Assembly: GCF_001949145.1 (NCBI RefSeq) | Contig: NW_019091355.1 | Location: 1,427,359-1,491,358 of the forward strand | Reading direction: 5' to 3' | Source: Acanthaster planci | Lineage: Eukaryota > Echinodermata > Asteroidea > Valvatida > Acanthasteridae | DNA: 64,000 bases | Shown: in pieces, positions 38,552-64,000 of the stretch | How positions within the stretch are numbered: position 1 is the stretch's first letter | Layout of the letters: each line of letters starts with the position of its first letter | Translations under genes and position numbers: made by a program | The notes under the pieces: model-generated | Told to the model about the DNA's origin: nothing | The model's input: only the letters and a program-made list of their open reading frames with translations | Databases searched by the model: none

Positions 38552-41500
38552 AGTGCTAAAAACAGCACGACCAACAGCAGAGCCACTGCATTAATGACAT
38601 AACAATGCTCTAGGCTAGGTGAAGTCCTGTTCAGTATGTTAAGAACGGAATTCAAAATTAGTGGCACGCTATCCTGTTCAGTGTCGCAAAATTTGAAGTG
38701 ATCGTTTATGTCATAAGACATGCGGATATCAAGTGAGAAATGGTCGAAATAATTCCCAAGTACTGTCGCTTTCTATGATCACTGACGTGAGTTTGAGAAC
38801 TCTTGATGAAGAATGCTCGTAGCATTAAAAAAGAAAGAAAGGCAGCTCGAAAACAAAACTAGAAACTCAGGAACTCTACTTGATCAGACTTCATCGCCCA
38901 GAACTGATCCAGGACATTTGAGTCGACGAAGAACAATCAAAAACTCGTTTCCACCAAATTCATGTCGAAGTTCTATTGTCGACATAGCAGTTAAACACAC
39001 AAACGTGAGAGATTAAAGACATGTTTTCAAAGTTTGAAACAGCAAACTGCATTCGAATCTTAAATTAACAAGTTCTTGAGTCAAACCGAATCACAAGATA
39101 ACTTCAGTTTGTGGGATACCCTGATGTAAACTTCTGTGCACAGCTATGCCTGAGGAGGATCCTAACTTCTACTATACTATCTGGACGAAATCATACAGAT
39201 TAAGTTCCTCCATGAATGATTCAATCAAGAATACATCATAAGAGGACGCCAAAGACCGATTTTTACAACTCATTCAGCGGTAAAAGAAGTGCAATACGAA
39301 AGACTGGTGTCCTTCTAAATTGATAGTTCATCACATCTAATTCTTCCTTTAAAAAATCAAGTCTCAAGATGTCTGCCAAGCAGCTGTTTTTGAATTGGTG
39401 ATCATAAATTTCAATTCAGTAAGATTCATTACAATGGTCGTGTGATGATTATCTTTTGAAATGCAGCCAAGTGAACATACTTCTTTTTACAAATGTCTTA
39501 GTCTGGCACTGTATAAATCATTTACGTTTAACAAAACGTTACTGAATGTTACATATTTTAGCCTCCAGATGACTTCCACTGTACTTATTGGGCAAACTAT
39601 CTTGCAAGTACTTCACATGACGAACTGTAATCACCTAGGCCCGATTCACATAATGGCTTGTACATCATTCTCGCTATTCAAGTCTTCTTCTTTTTTTCCT
39701 GCCGAATGAAAACAGCCTCAAAATATAACTGAAAAAATGGTCGTTTTGACTTATTCGAGGGAAGAATTTTCTCCTAGCGATTAACTTATTCATTCCTTAA
39801 ATGAGAATTTCACGACGTCACAAACCTAACCTAATACAGGCAACTTTTCATAACAATGGCCAAGAACATGAACAAGGATATTAAATGGAGGATCATTGAC
39901 TTAGGAATGCGTTTAATATCAAATTAAATCATATCTTACCTGTAAAACCCCACCTTGACTAGTGGACAGATAGGTATTCGTTGCTGCTGTAGCAGTGACA
40001 AACTACTTGCAGATTGGTACTTGGTATTCATATTTAATACGACCAAAGTAAACAAACTGTCACCGCACCATTGCACTTGACATTTGTACCCATAAGCAAA
40101 CAATTCTTTCCTTGGCAGTTTTGGCTTGGAATCATGCACCAAGAAAATTCTTCCCACTAGAAAGCTAAATAAGAGTGGTGAATCTTTACATTTAACACCA
40201 AAGTTGATGGTGTACTGGCACTTGTCGAAGCAGGAGCTTGTTACCAGAATAGCTTCGCTTTGCAACCTCAACAACATCCTCGAACTGTATGCAGGTTTTC
40301 TGTATAATAACCCCTCTGTCTGCCAAGAGCATAATCATTGTGGGTCTGGATCGCCAGGAAAGAAAAATAGCATTGTTTGTAACGTCGAAGTTGAACTGTT
40401 AGTAACAACCTGCTGATAACTTGGGGGCCACAAAATGGGATTCAACCGGAAAAGTTGAAGTGTGAAGAACGTAGAACATTAATCCCTATTTTCAGCTTTG
40501 CAGTTTCATAATTTGTGAGCACTGTGAAATTAACAATTGAAATAATTAATGATGTCATTGTCTTCTAAAAGAGAAATGTCCCTCTAAATGGTTGTCTGGG
40601 TTTTAACTCCTGCAACTGCGGGTCTTAACACATGTTTGCTTTCGTCTAATGAGCTTGAAATGCTTTTGGAGTTTTATTCATCATGATTAATATGATACAC
40701 GTTGAAAAGGTATATTTGAAGGCAATCTTGTCAACAAAATAAATTAATGCCCAATAGATAAGAACACAACCTTTAGAATGTGTAGACAATTCAATGGGAA
40801 ATAATTTACGGTCAGAAATTCCACTCTGGTTCAAAAGTAAGGAAACAACTTGCAAACGTAATGAATTCCTACACCAGGTGCGTGCCCTTCGAGTTGCGCC
40901 CCCCTCAAAGAAGCAAGCAAAGTCCCATTGTTCTATTCAGTTCAACCCTGGCCAAGAATTTTACCTTTTATATTGGACACTAACGAGTGGACAGGGCTGG
41001 GCGTCCCATCACACACAATTATAACCGAGAAACCGCACACGGCCCTTGTTCACTTCTTCGTTGTAGCCACAACAGTCCACTCACTTGTACAGTACTTGTG
41101 ATGCGATCAGGTTCTTGGAGTTTGCCCAGTTTAACTTATGTTTGTACAGAAGCTAGTTAAGCAGTGTTTTCTCAATAATGGGACAAGGACCTGTGTGTAT
41201 GTAAATGAAAACCAATTGAAGAGGAGATCTTCTAGGAACCAGGCCTTCTGCCTTGAAGGATATTTGTTCCATATCGACCGTATCCGATCCGCTGCGAATT
41301 TCCTTTCAGGTAATTATTATACATGTATTTCCCAACTTAAGGCTAAACAAACAGCGTATGCTTACAGCAGCCCTTACATTGTCCAACTTCACTATGGACA
41401 CCTTGAATAGGCCTAGACCTTTAACATTATGACATTTCCATGTATGAAATAGTGTGGGTACTAAACTATTAACCGAAAAGTGCTTCTGAACTTTAATATC

Positions 41501-43089
41501 GAGATTGCATCAGCTGTCAGTCACTCAAATTTCTAGTAGTGATGTGGTTTATTATTGATAGGCACTTTGTTCTTTACTTTCAAGTCATTTAAAGTCAAGA
41601 TAACAACCAAAGTCAAGATTAAAGAGTCCAAGCGTCGTTTGTTTAAGACATGATAAAAAATGTAATCTGTTTTTTTTTTTGGCTGGGCTACTTTGCTTCA
41701 TGCAAGCACAGGTCTTTTCAGCGGACAACGGAAATAAGGACAGCGTGAGATATTCTTCAATTTCTCTATTATATCTGAAGCTCTGTACCAGGCCAAACAT
41801 TTAAAGACCTGTTGTTTTAAACAGCTTCTGGTAAAATGTTTACGCAGTTGCTTTGATTTTACTTGCTGCAGAAGCCAAAGACAGAACAAAACTTACATAT
41901 ACAATAAAATGAATTAAAAACTTATTAATAAACGACGATTTTTAAAAATTGTAAGTGAAAGCAACACTACATGTAACTCTGCTCTAATTAAATCGTGCTG
42001 TCAATCTACAAAATAATATTGAACAGTGAGACCAACACAGCAGCTGTTAAAGTTCCTGACGGGATTGTATTTCTTTTTTTCGGTTACAAACTTCCAAAAT
42101 TGATGGCTTATCGTGTAAATGGATCCACGTAAGCTTTATATTTTGGAATCTTTAGAATATCTGTGAAATGGTCTATTATGATAATACACCAAATTTTAGT
42201 TACGGGCCATTCCTCTCAACTTGCATGCTATTCTTATGAAGAACACATCAGCAGTTTCTTAAAATTTTTCTAAGCAACGTTCTTTAAAAAACCTTATCAT
42301 ACGTGGAACACGTCAGGATGACCACCACAGCCTTGTTAGATTTCAAAACAACGTTGTCTACATACAAAGAACATGTTGCTATTTGAAAAACATTTTCTCC
42401 ACTCCAAATTGCTTCTGGAATCAATTACATGCTTTAAAGCCTTACTCCGATCAATTAGTCTGACGAAATCAGTCATCTAAATGAAAATGAAGTAATAGTG
42501 AAAGAGGCTGAAGTTCATACGCAGATGCAAAATATCCAGTTATGCAATGACACGGTATAATTGAAACTGTAATGTTGAAGATACTCTCGAATATGGTTGG
42601 TATGCTGTTATTCAGATATTTCTATGTGCAGCGCTGGTCTAAACTTCAGTCCTTTACAATAAATAAAACACACTTATCTTTAAAGAATTTCAGCTGTCAG
42701 GAAAGAGATTGAAGAGGAAATGTTTTAAGTTAGAAGCCTTTAAAATCTATTATGATTTCAATATCTACTTTTATGGTATGAACAAATTACACCACTACTT
42801 ATTAAAGCCTTAACCACACTGAACCTAACAGTATCACTCTAAAACCCAAGAACGTTTGACGCGTTTATAAACTAAACACCGAAGATTTCCAGTTTGAGGT
42901 GCACATTACAGAGTGGTTCCAGAAATCGAGCAAGAGGCGTGACCTGTTTTAGTTAATTTCCGTCTCGTTGCCGGTGGTTGGCCCCTTTGGATAAGAAAGA
43001 TAGTTTATGAATGAAACAACAACACGAAATATAATTACCAATTAAACAATGGCAAATCAGTTTAACGTCCAAAGGCCGATTAAATCACC
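38552..43089. other. Intergenic region between CLCA-B and the TRPC-type gene
   Basis: The right part should hold the 3' UTR of the TRPC-type gene and the left part the CLCA-B promoter. The region is AT-rich. A possible extra terminal exon of the channel gene (42906-42984, minus strand) is discussed in that entry. Open frames here (for example 39936-40277, minus strand) show no recognisable domain and no splice-linked partner. Confidence 0.5.
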
Positions 43090-56237
<13,148 letters not shown>

Positions 56238-57507
56238 GAGTTGAGTGAAGGCTCCATATATTTATCTTCGCTTTCGTGGCATCAAGGAAATAGACCATAT
56301 CAACTCCACTGGGGAGTTTTAAGCCATCACACGCAGCATCGGACTGAAAATTGCGCTCTAAAATATAGCTACAGTCTCAATATATATGTTGTACTGGCAG
56401 ACCCCAAATCTGTTTGCTTGCACAAGGGTTGCCTTGTTGGACTCATGTAAAAGAACCTGGCTCTATTCCATGCCCTGTTGAAGTTTGCGAACCCCCATAG
56501 TCATGTTATTGATGAAAATGCTTTGGGGTATTGGATGGATGATCGTGAATGCGTGTCGAAGCAGGCATGAATGAAGTCACTGTTCACAGTGATTGAGAAA
56601 CCATGAAAACAGGCTTCTTTCTGTGGTCTCTGCTCCGGTCGGATAGTCGATTTGGCAGCTGAACCGCCAGCCTAAATTCGTCCTGGTTGCCACACTGGCT
56701 TTTTCTCAATCCAGACTGGCCAAAAGCGCAGCTAAATACATATAGAGGTCCACTTTTGGCGAAGTACGCAGTCCTTCGAGTTTTGCCTTTAATTCTGATT
56801 GAAACATCGACCACAATGGTTTGTTTGCACAATCACATGTAGAAATTTCTTCCTGGTATGAAACATCGACTTTACCAAGCCACCATTGTCCTCTTGATGC
56901 TGATCATTAGATCGCAAAACCGCAAAAATAATATTCACAAAACAACGACTGGAAACCTGACCTTACTCCACTTAGGGCAAAGCCCCCCTCCCCTTAGTTT
57001 TTTACCATTTTACTGGCTCTTGTTCACGGAGAGTTATACCATATCCATGCATGACGACCGCTCGGTGAACTTGTGGAAATATGTAAATTGAGTTGACCTA
57101 TGCGACTTCGTACATGAGAACAAGAAGCTTTCCTGAACTACGTAGATGGTGCTGCGGAGTCAATCGTCATGATCGTGCATGATGTGAAACCGTGCAGCAC
57201 CGCACCTTACGCTGCCACGAAACCTTTTGACCAAATTCATTAACTCCATCGAATTTGCACCCCATGTGTAACTGATACAAAATTTAGCAACTATAAGGAC
57301 GTTGGTTGCCATGCACGATGACCAGTTGGTTTCTCAATTATCTCATTGGTTTTATCTTCTGGCGCGAATTCCACTGAAGAAGCCAAACACTGAAATTTGC
57401 TGAGCACATGAAACATGTGCTTAGCAAACCAGATCCCAAGCCAACATTTTATCTAAATCCCTGGATCCGGTTCTAAGCTGCGACACTGAAAACGGTGTAG
57501 AAACTTC

Positions 57508-57566
57508 CTGAGCCTGCCCTTTCCTGATCAGAGCCTGCCCGCCCTTCCTGAGCCTGCCTCAGGCTC
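57508..57566. repeat. Short GAGCCTGCC-rich direct repeats
   Basis: CCTGAGCCTGCCCTTTCCTG is followed by AGAGCCTGCCCGCCC, TTCCTGAGCCTGCC and TCAGGCTCC, a cluster of imperfect copies of one short unit. It is local simple duplication in intergenic sequence. Confidence 0.55.
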
Positions 57567-58251
57567 CAACTACTCTGACCTGCGGAATCTCGGTGAAATA
57601 TAGTGACAACGTCAGGCATTGAAAGGCATAATAAGAACTGTAAAATATACCTTCAACTGAATTTTTTGTTTCACTCGTTCCGATCACACGGCGTCCAATG
57701 AGCATGAAATATTACTAAGCGAGACTTGGGTCCTGGTCCTGCGCTGACTGGCTAGCCACATAATGAATCAGTTGAACTGACTGATTTATTTGACGTTCTT
57801 CGGTCCAGAAATTTTATTATTCTTATGTAGAGCTGGTATTTTCTGTTCTATGGACCACTGTCCTCTATCCCGACCAATGCTTTTATTTTGCCAGCACCCA
57901 ATATCCCAATCCAAGGGCATTGCTAATAGTTGACCTTGTGACCTAACACTGGTCTATTTGTGATCTCATGGCTGACTAGTCTCCCTATTATGACTGGAGG
58001 GCGTGCGCCCTTCGCTGATTTCCGGACCTCCAAACATGGCTACCGTGCACCGCTGACTTATTATCCCCAATTTTCCAAGCAGTGTAGAGCAATAACCTAA
58101 TAAACCGTGGGTTGTTCATAAATTATAAGAAAAATATTCTAGTGATTTGAACTTAGAGCACTCCTCTGACGGCCTTCACGCGCACAAGCATAGATCGGGT
58201 TATCCCAATGAGACAGTTTGGTATTCCAACTGTGAATGCCCAAAATAAAGT

Positions 58252-58840
58252 GCGTCCGAGGTCATTCGGATGCGCGTGCGAGGTCGTTCGGACGCGCGTG
58301 CGAAATCTGGCCTATCAGCGCGGACTGGCTTCAGCTGGCTCGTGATGCATGGGTTCCAAAGTATTGAGTACCGAAATGTGACGTCATTTAGAACCAGTTG
58401 AAGCCGTACAAACCAATGGAATACGCGCGCGTTGGTTCACGCACGGGTACTCGCGCTAACGCTTTTTACACACATAAGTGTGCGTGTGACGTTTTCACTT
58501 CGGTACTCTATGCCGTCATCATTGATCTCACTTTTAATGTGGCGTCATTTTGAACTAGGAAGTGAGTAGTGCAAACGAATGGAGTACGCGCGCGTGTTGG
58601 TTCACGCGCTGGTTCTCACGCAAATACCCTTTACATATATAATGAGTAAGCTCGGTATTTCAACAATTCCAAAGTCTTTGAGAACAAAGCGCACGCGTGA
58701 GTCAGCGTATGGTTGCGCTGATTTGACAGACCACCAAGCACGAGCGTAGCTGTTCCCAAATTGTCTCGGGCTGAGCAAGCTCTGTTGGAATACAGAACTG
58801 GCTCATTGTGCGTGTGACGTATTCACTTCGGTACTTTTCA
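58252..58840. repeat. CpG-rich block of diverged direct repeats with TGACGT motifs
   Basis: Two 22-bp units (58252-58273 and 58274-58295, with core CGAGGTCATTCGGA or CGAGGTCGTTCGGA) lie in tandem. A segment of about 105 bp from 58374 (GACGTCATTT, then TACGCGCGCG, then TGGTTCACGC) recurs diverged from about 58537. GCGTGTGACG with TTCACTTCGGTAC occurs near 58482 and again near 58810. Several TGACGT (CRE-like) cores are present. It could be an old non-autonomous repeat or a CpG-rich regulatory block. Confidence 0.55.
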
Positions 58841-60116
58841 AATCAAGTTTGTAAAACTGAAAAATTGCTGGACCGACACCAAGCTTGCGATCGCAATACA
58901 TGGCTGTAAATGCCCATGCATTAGATAACTTCTTTGAACATCAAACCCTATTCCGTCTTTGCACGCTGCCGCCATAGGCATGCAGAGCCTCGATCTAGCA
59001 GCTTCACACACTGAATATAGCTGGTTCGGTGTTACGCACTTAGTAATTTTGCGTGTGCTGCGTTATTTCTTATACTATGCGATTGGACAATATTTAAACA
59101 GCTGCATTGACGCGATTGTACAAGCTGCCAGTTCGAGGCCTTACATGCCTATTGCGGCAGCGTGCAAAGAGCGAGAGGCGGCAGCGAATATCGGGCCCTT
59201 AATTAAATGTAAGCCACGTGACAAAATGTTTAAGGATTCAAGTTGTAAGAGCATTTGTGTAAATACATGGTTTTATTTAATTAATCGTTTCCAATTAAAA
59301 TCATGTTTTACTGATACAAATATGTCGCAAGTGAGAACTGCATAATTTCCTCTACGAATAAATAATGGTAAATATTAAATGATTATGATAAACGAACGTT
59401 AAAAGTAACGTATTGCATGCAGTTATTTGGTGTTCGGAGAGCTTTTGCCATAAGAGGTATTTCAAATTAATTTCTGACATGTGAAGTGCCATTTCACCGC
59501 CACATGGTCGGTGTAATGGGGATTGGTACTCTGTTAACAAAATGGACTCACGTTAGCCCTAGTGTGCATGAGAGCATGCGCACCTCAGGTTTGCAATCCA
59601 TGTCCATTTTTCACGGGGATCAAGTATTCCACAAGACACCGTAAAATAATGCGCGACAGGGGACGGACGCTCGTACAAAATGACTTTCGAGTGTTCTGCA
59701 AACATGTTCAATGTGTACAAATGTTGTAACCGCTATACAGTGCAAACTACTGATCACGCAGGTAAGTTATTACTTAATCTAATGCCATTGGCATCTAAGT
59801 GCAACTTCAGGTATTACAAAATAAATCTAAAAGCATTAAAGAGAGCTACGAAGACAGTTACCGTAGCTTTTTAAAAGACATGTCCTGCGAGCCAAGATCA
59901 ACAATTGACATAATTAATGGTAACAAAACTGCAGATTCAAAACTTATATTTCTATATTAAGCATCCACGAAGATTTAACATAGAAAAAAGCAACAAACCT
60001 TCAACTTTTTCATACTTTAGGATCTTGTTCGCCAAATCTAGAACGTCAAGTCATCAATTTTTTTAAAGGAAAATCAGACAGTGGCTTCACCCAAGACCGT
60101 CTAAATCACTACTTCT

Positions 60117-62318
60117 CTACAGCACGTTTTCGTTGAAGTCGTCTAAAGCCATGCAGTTAACGTGGCCCGCCTCCTCCACGTTTATCACCGGTGTTGGCGC
60201 GATTTTTGACGGAGTGGACTTCAACGCCACACACGCTATTACGAGTACCAGAAGAGTCAAAGTACCTAAACCACCAACTGTAATCAAGGCAATATGCCAC
60301 CACTGGAGCCCCAAAGAGGGTGGAGATGCTGTGACTAGGGGCAGATCCGTGGTCACCGGAACAGAGGTTGGTCGTGTTACCGTGAGCTTGGGAAGATCTG
60401 TAGGCTCCGACCCGGAGGGTGGTGGTGTTAAAGTAGTCTCCGGCCGATCTGTGGTCACCGGTAACGGCTCAGGAACGTACTCCCTCAGCACGGCCTGAAT
60501 AGCGTTGGAGAACCCAGATGGGTTCCCTGCGTCATCCACAGCTCGTAGCACGAACGCGTACGAGGCCACGGTGGCATCCTCCGGTACCGGCGCGAGGACC
60601 ACAAACTCCTCTTCGTTGCCGAACTCCTGAGGCGCAGAGAGGTTCCCCTGCAGGATGTGGCTGGAGTTGAGGATCAAATGGGAATCCGGAGTGGAGTCGT
60701 TCTGCCAGGCCTGGATAGACTCAGCACGGATGACTTCATACCAGGAGGCTGGAATGTAAAACGTTAATGCTTGATCGTTTCTCCCTTTCCCCTACAACTA
60801 AGTTGAGAAGCATAAAGGGAGAGAGCATTGGATCTGAAGATTATATTTATATCTTATATATATAATATCTATACCAAGTTCAAATTTGCTCTGTTGCACA
60901 CACCCAAAGGGACACCGATCATTTTCGCAGCAGGTGATCATCATCTTCATCCATGCAATGTCTGCAGTATACAAAAGCTTGGTCAAGCCAGATGTCAAAC
61001 ATCCTGGTGCAAGGCGTGTAGATGTAACTATGGCATTACAGAGCAGCCAACGCCATCATGATCGCCATCTCGCGCATTTCGTCGAATGTTCTTGCATGTT
61101 CGTTTGCCTGAAGCGTGGAGGGCGCACAGCCAATTACCACTGGGATCTATACTGTCTATGTACAGGCACACGATACAAAACTGAAACAGTGCCCCCATCA
61201 GCCCCAAATACTCTCTCTCTCTCCCCTTGGCTAATAAGGGAGGGGGTACTATCGCAAAGAGAAGGTATGAGTTTATATTTAGTAGACTTTACTATTCAGA
61301 TTCAACATACCTGATCCACTATCTAGATCATCACCTGGAGCCGTCCAAGCCAACGTCACGGTCCCGTCTTGAAAGGAAGTGTTTGAGACCCTGAGGTCCA
61401 GCACATCGTCAGGTGGGAACAGGTCGTCACCGGGTAAGAATCCTGAAGGTAGATCGTCTACTCGACTGGATCCGCCTGAGATTCCGCGATTGAATGCCGG
61501 GGCGGGCTTGCCTGTTGGCTCCGCTGGAGGGGCACCTGGTGCGGGAATCTTTACACCGCCTAGCAAATCACCAAAATAGAATGAGTCAAGGCAGACAACG
61601 AAACTCAACAACATGCATGATCTGTCGATTCTCGTTTAGGATTAAAAGACTTCAGGAAGCAAAGTCTTTTTAGAAACAGAAAGGGAAAACAAGTATTCAG
61701 CTTTTGTATTTCCAACTGAGTTCCTTGTAAAAAGTACAGCTGGCAAATTTTCTGAATGCAGGACATTTAAGTGTGTCTCTGTATTGAGCGTCTGCCAGAC
61801 GCGTTTTTAACTTTCAAAAAGTGACGCAGCCACTGGTGCTTATGACAGAACTTGATTTAGTGGAGTAAACAGGAGAGAAGAACTAAAATCTGAGCTCGTG
61901 AAAATATGATGTAGCCTTGGCCAACCATCAGTTAGTATTCACTGCTCAAGACCAAAAGAGCTTCCCAAAATGTCGTGGAGCGAGTGTGTTTTCTGTGGTA
62001 TAGATAGAATTTTCGGTCTACCCATGTCCAAGTAGTTCCAAATTATCTACGCCTTTGTCAAAAGGGCATATCAAAAGGAAACCGGCACGTTCACGAGTTT
62101 CACACGCAAAGGAAAATGAAAGGCTCTACCAATATCGGTCATATTAAGGGCTTCCTCTGGGTCCACGATGGGTCGAGATTTCGAGAAGGGAACCGAGTCA
62201 ATGATGATGGCGTTGCCGTTGTTATTATCTACGTCGATCTTGACACCGTAGTAACCGACTCCTGTGACCTCGGTGAAGTATCGCGAGTACACTCCGTCAT
62301 TCTTCGTAACGTCCGACC
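60117..62318 (-). CDS. CLCA-C: 3' part of a third CLCA gene (5' end not seen)
   Basis: Three exons are visible: 62130-62318, 61311-61559 and 60117-60748, encoding the last 356 or so residues. They match CLCA-B exons 13-15: the first two have the same lengths (189 and 249 nt), all phases agree, and the protein segments are near-identical (NDGVYSRYFTE; GISGGSSRVD; NSSHILQG). They encode the end of the beta-sandwich region, the Pro-rich linker, the fibronectin-III region, a Thr/Pro-rich stalk with PVTTDRP and PVTTDLP copies, one transmembrane helix (HIALITVGGLGTLTLLVLVIA) and a 36-aa tail unlike CLCA-B's. The homologue of CLCA-B exon 12 is not found in the 1.7 kb before the window edge, so either the intron is long or this copy is truncated. 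The protease and VWA parts cannot be judged. Confidence 0.88.
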
Positions 62319-62835
62319 CTAGGGAGAAATACAAAGGTTATATGGGGGCAACTAACTATGCAAGTTGAAGGTCATGTCTTCACAGGACAGCAACGTTTCA
62401 ACTTAATTGCAAATGTTGTCTCATGTTACGATACCTTAACATACATGTACATGGGTGACACTTTTAGCCAACTGCAGGCACTCCGTGCATGACGTCACTA
62501 CGCAAAACTCACGCTGCATCGAAAACCCCTTTACAGAACATAGATATATGGCGGACCGACTACAGACAAACACACTGAAAACAACACGTGGGTGCGGCGG
62601 CACACGTGCACGTGTGTAGTATGTACTTAGCGCACGGTGGTCTCTTTATTCCGTTTATTTTCGCGACTTTGTGTATCATCAAGACAACACGTAAGAAATT
62701 AGTCTCTGAGGAATCGCTGGCACACCTAACACCTACGTAATTACAGTAAGTACGAAGTATTTTGCTTTTATTATTCCACACTTATACCTTACAGGAATAA
62801 AATTCATAGAGTACATGTAGTTTTGATGTGTGTAC

Positions 62836-62961
62836 TCAGGTCGGAATCTCGTACGCCGAATAGCTGCGCGCACACACTGTACGAACTGCACTGGAGAACG
62901 GCTGAAAACAGTCCACAAAGCCCACAACAATGGCAAGAATTAACGTTACTTCCGACCTCAT
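62836..62961 (-). CDS. Small ORF with signal-peptide-like start (uncertain)
   Basis: From the ATG at 62961 the frame gives 41 aa starting MRSEVTLILAIVVGFVDC, which has the charge and hydrophobic profile of a secretory signal. It lies about 640 bp upstream of the first visible CLCA-C exon on the same strand. It could be an alternative first exon for a truncated CLCA-C. The phase-1 donors available (for example GTACAG after codon 26) are weak, so the link is not established and chance is possible. Confidence 0.15.
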   Translation of the reverse strand: MRSEVTLILAIVVGFVDCFQPFSSAVRTVCARSYSAYEIPT

Positions 62962-63127
62962 TTTCCCGTTTTTTGTCTTTGGTGGTGATGTGTCGAATTT
63001 CTTATCCCACCAGCTGTGGAGATAAGGATGCATAGGAGTTACAGGCGTGAAACTGGCTCCTTGGAAAGGTTTAAGTGTTGAAAATTTTACTCACAAAAAT
63101 TTTCGCCCGATTTTGCACCCTTTATAT

Positions 63128-63169
63128 CCTGGACTCCCTCTGTAACGTAGTACGGCCAGGGAGTCCTGG
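63128..63169. repeat. Imperfect 12-bp hairpin
   Basis: CCTGGACTCCCT (63128-63139) pairs with AGGGAGTCCTGG (63158-63169) except for one base, around an 18-base loop. It is isolated in non-coding sequence upstream of the visible CLCA-C exons. Confidence 0.6.
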
Positions 63170-64000
63170 GCAAATTCTAACATTGCGTGTACACTACATT
63201 TTCACCATATAGAGGAAGGACACAGAAGGAGGTGCAACTCAGGCACTTCTAAGTGTACAATGATTGTCGCCGGCGCCGCCAAGTCAGACGAATTTATAGA
63301 AAACATTCCAAAAATGCCTGATTACTGCCTGCATCTCAGCCGGACAAGCGGGGCCAGTAATATCCTAAGAATACTTGTAGTTGTACTTGTAGCAATTGCT
63401 TGCGATTAAATACAAATTATCACTGTGACCACGAAATAGAGAGAGAGAAAATGCCTGATATTAGACCTACTTTAGCTATCGTAAATAAACTTTTTAAATT
63501 TGGATACACTGTTCCATTATCCATGCAAAGTTTGTAAATTTATTCTCCTCCGTCCAATACATCAGTGTTCAAAGACTTTGTATGAATTTGGTTAAGACTG
63601 GCCAACAAAATGTTCATTACTACTGGAAAGCTTAGTTCATCAGGAACAAAATGCGCCATTTCATCACAGGGATTGAGTGATTGCGAAATCTCATAAAATA
63701 CGCTTTTGTACAAATGCAATAATAAAAATAATTCAAACAAAACACAAATGTTGCAAACAACCGGGCTATTTATTCCCAAAATAATCCAGAAGAAAGAGCG
63801 CTTTAAGGGCAATTTACTGCACAAATAGATTGTGACACAGCGTTCGCTGTGCTCTCATCTGGTATATGGATTAGATGTCACAGCCCGGGCAGGTCAAACT
63901 CCTGTGTCATATGAAGCAAAGTAAGGCTTACAGAACAGGGAAAACCCCTATGTTGGTCATTGATATACTGGTATCTCAGTGTCAGAATTCTCCATTAATT

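Larger units (their letters stand above)
56238..60116. other. Intergenic region between TRPC-type gene and CLCA-C
   Basis: This region contains the 5' flank of the channel gene and the 3' UTR of CLCA-C. No coding exons were recognised. It includes a GAGCCTGCC-rich short repeat near 57508-57566 and a CpG-rich block of duplicated segments at 58250-58840. An ORF of 128 codons at 58959-59345 (plus) has no recognisable domain. Confidence 0.5.
62319..64000. other. Upstream intron or flank of CLCA-C
   Basis: No CLCA exon was recognised here. The region contains a minus-strand signal-peptide-like ORF (62836-62961) and a 12-bp imperfect hairpin (63128-63169). If CLCA-C is complete, this is part of its intron; if it is a truncated copy, this is its 5' flank. 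An ORF of 94 codons (63540-63824, minus strand) has no recognisable domain. Confidence 0.4.

Noticed and set aside
39936-40277. A 113-codon minus-strand frame between CLCA-B and the channel gene
   Set aside because: No domain was recognised, and phases and splice sites do not connect it to either neighbour.

Overview
The window is eukaryotic genomic DNA. Its genes are split into many short exons with GT-AG (and one probable GC-AG) introns, intergenic gaps run to several kb, and there are minisatellites and fold-back repeats. The gene families (an expanded CLCA family, a TRPC-type channel and a TspanC8 tetraspanin) and the overall texture suggest a marine invertebrate animal, most likely a deuterostome of amphioxus, hemichordate or echinoderm type. 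I cannot fix the species from sequence alone. No bacterial or viral genes, CRISPR arrays or intact transposase genes were seen.

Layout. 1-7411: no convincing gene. 7412-11208 (+): a five-exon TspanC8 tetraspanin with an unusually long glutamine-rich cytoplasmic N-terminus. 13794-23088 (-): CLCA-A, a complete 15-exon CLCA paralogue of 1069 aa whose metalloprotease and VWA metal-site motifs are both lost although every exon joins in frame. 23089-29673: intergenic. 29674-38551 (-): CLCA-B, a complete 15-exon, 993-aa CLCA paralogue with intact HEWAH protease and DTSGS MIDAS motifs. 38552-43089: intergenic or 3' flank. 43090-56237 (-): a 14-exon, about 1197-aa TRPC-type cation channel with a roughly 100-aa S3-S4 loop and a roughly 300-aa repeated coiled-coil tail. 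56238-60116: intergenic, with CpG-rich duplicated segments. 60117-62318 (-): the last three exons of a third CLCA gene (CLCA-C), nearly the same as CLCA-B, whose upstream exons are not found before the right edge.

How the genes relate. The three CLCA genes lie head-to-tail on the minus strand and share exon phases, so they form a tandem family with the TRPC gene embedded between copies B and C. CLCA proteins are secreted or membrane-anchored, self-cleaving regulators of calcium-activated chloride conductance, TRPC channels admit calcium, and TspanC8 proteins direct ADAM10. A functional link between these neighbours would be inference only; the sequence shows adjacency, not cooperation.

All exon boundaries were derived by hand from reading frame, splice-site dinucleotides and remembered family alignments. 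No transcript or database search was available.
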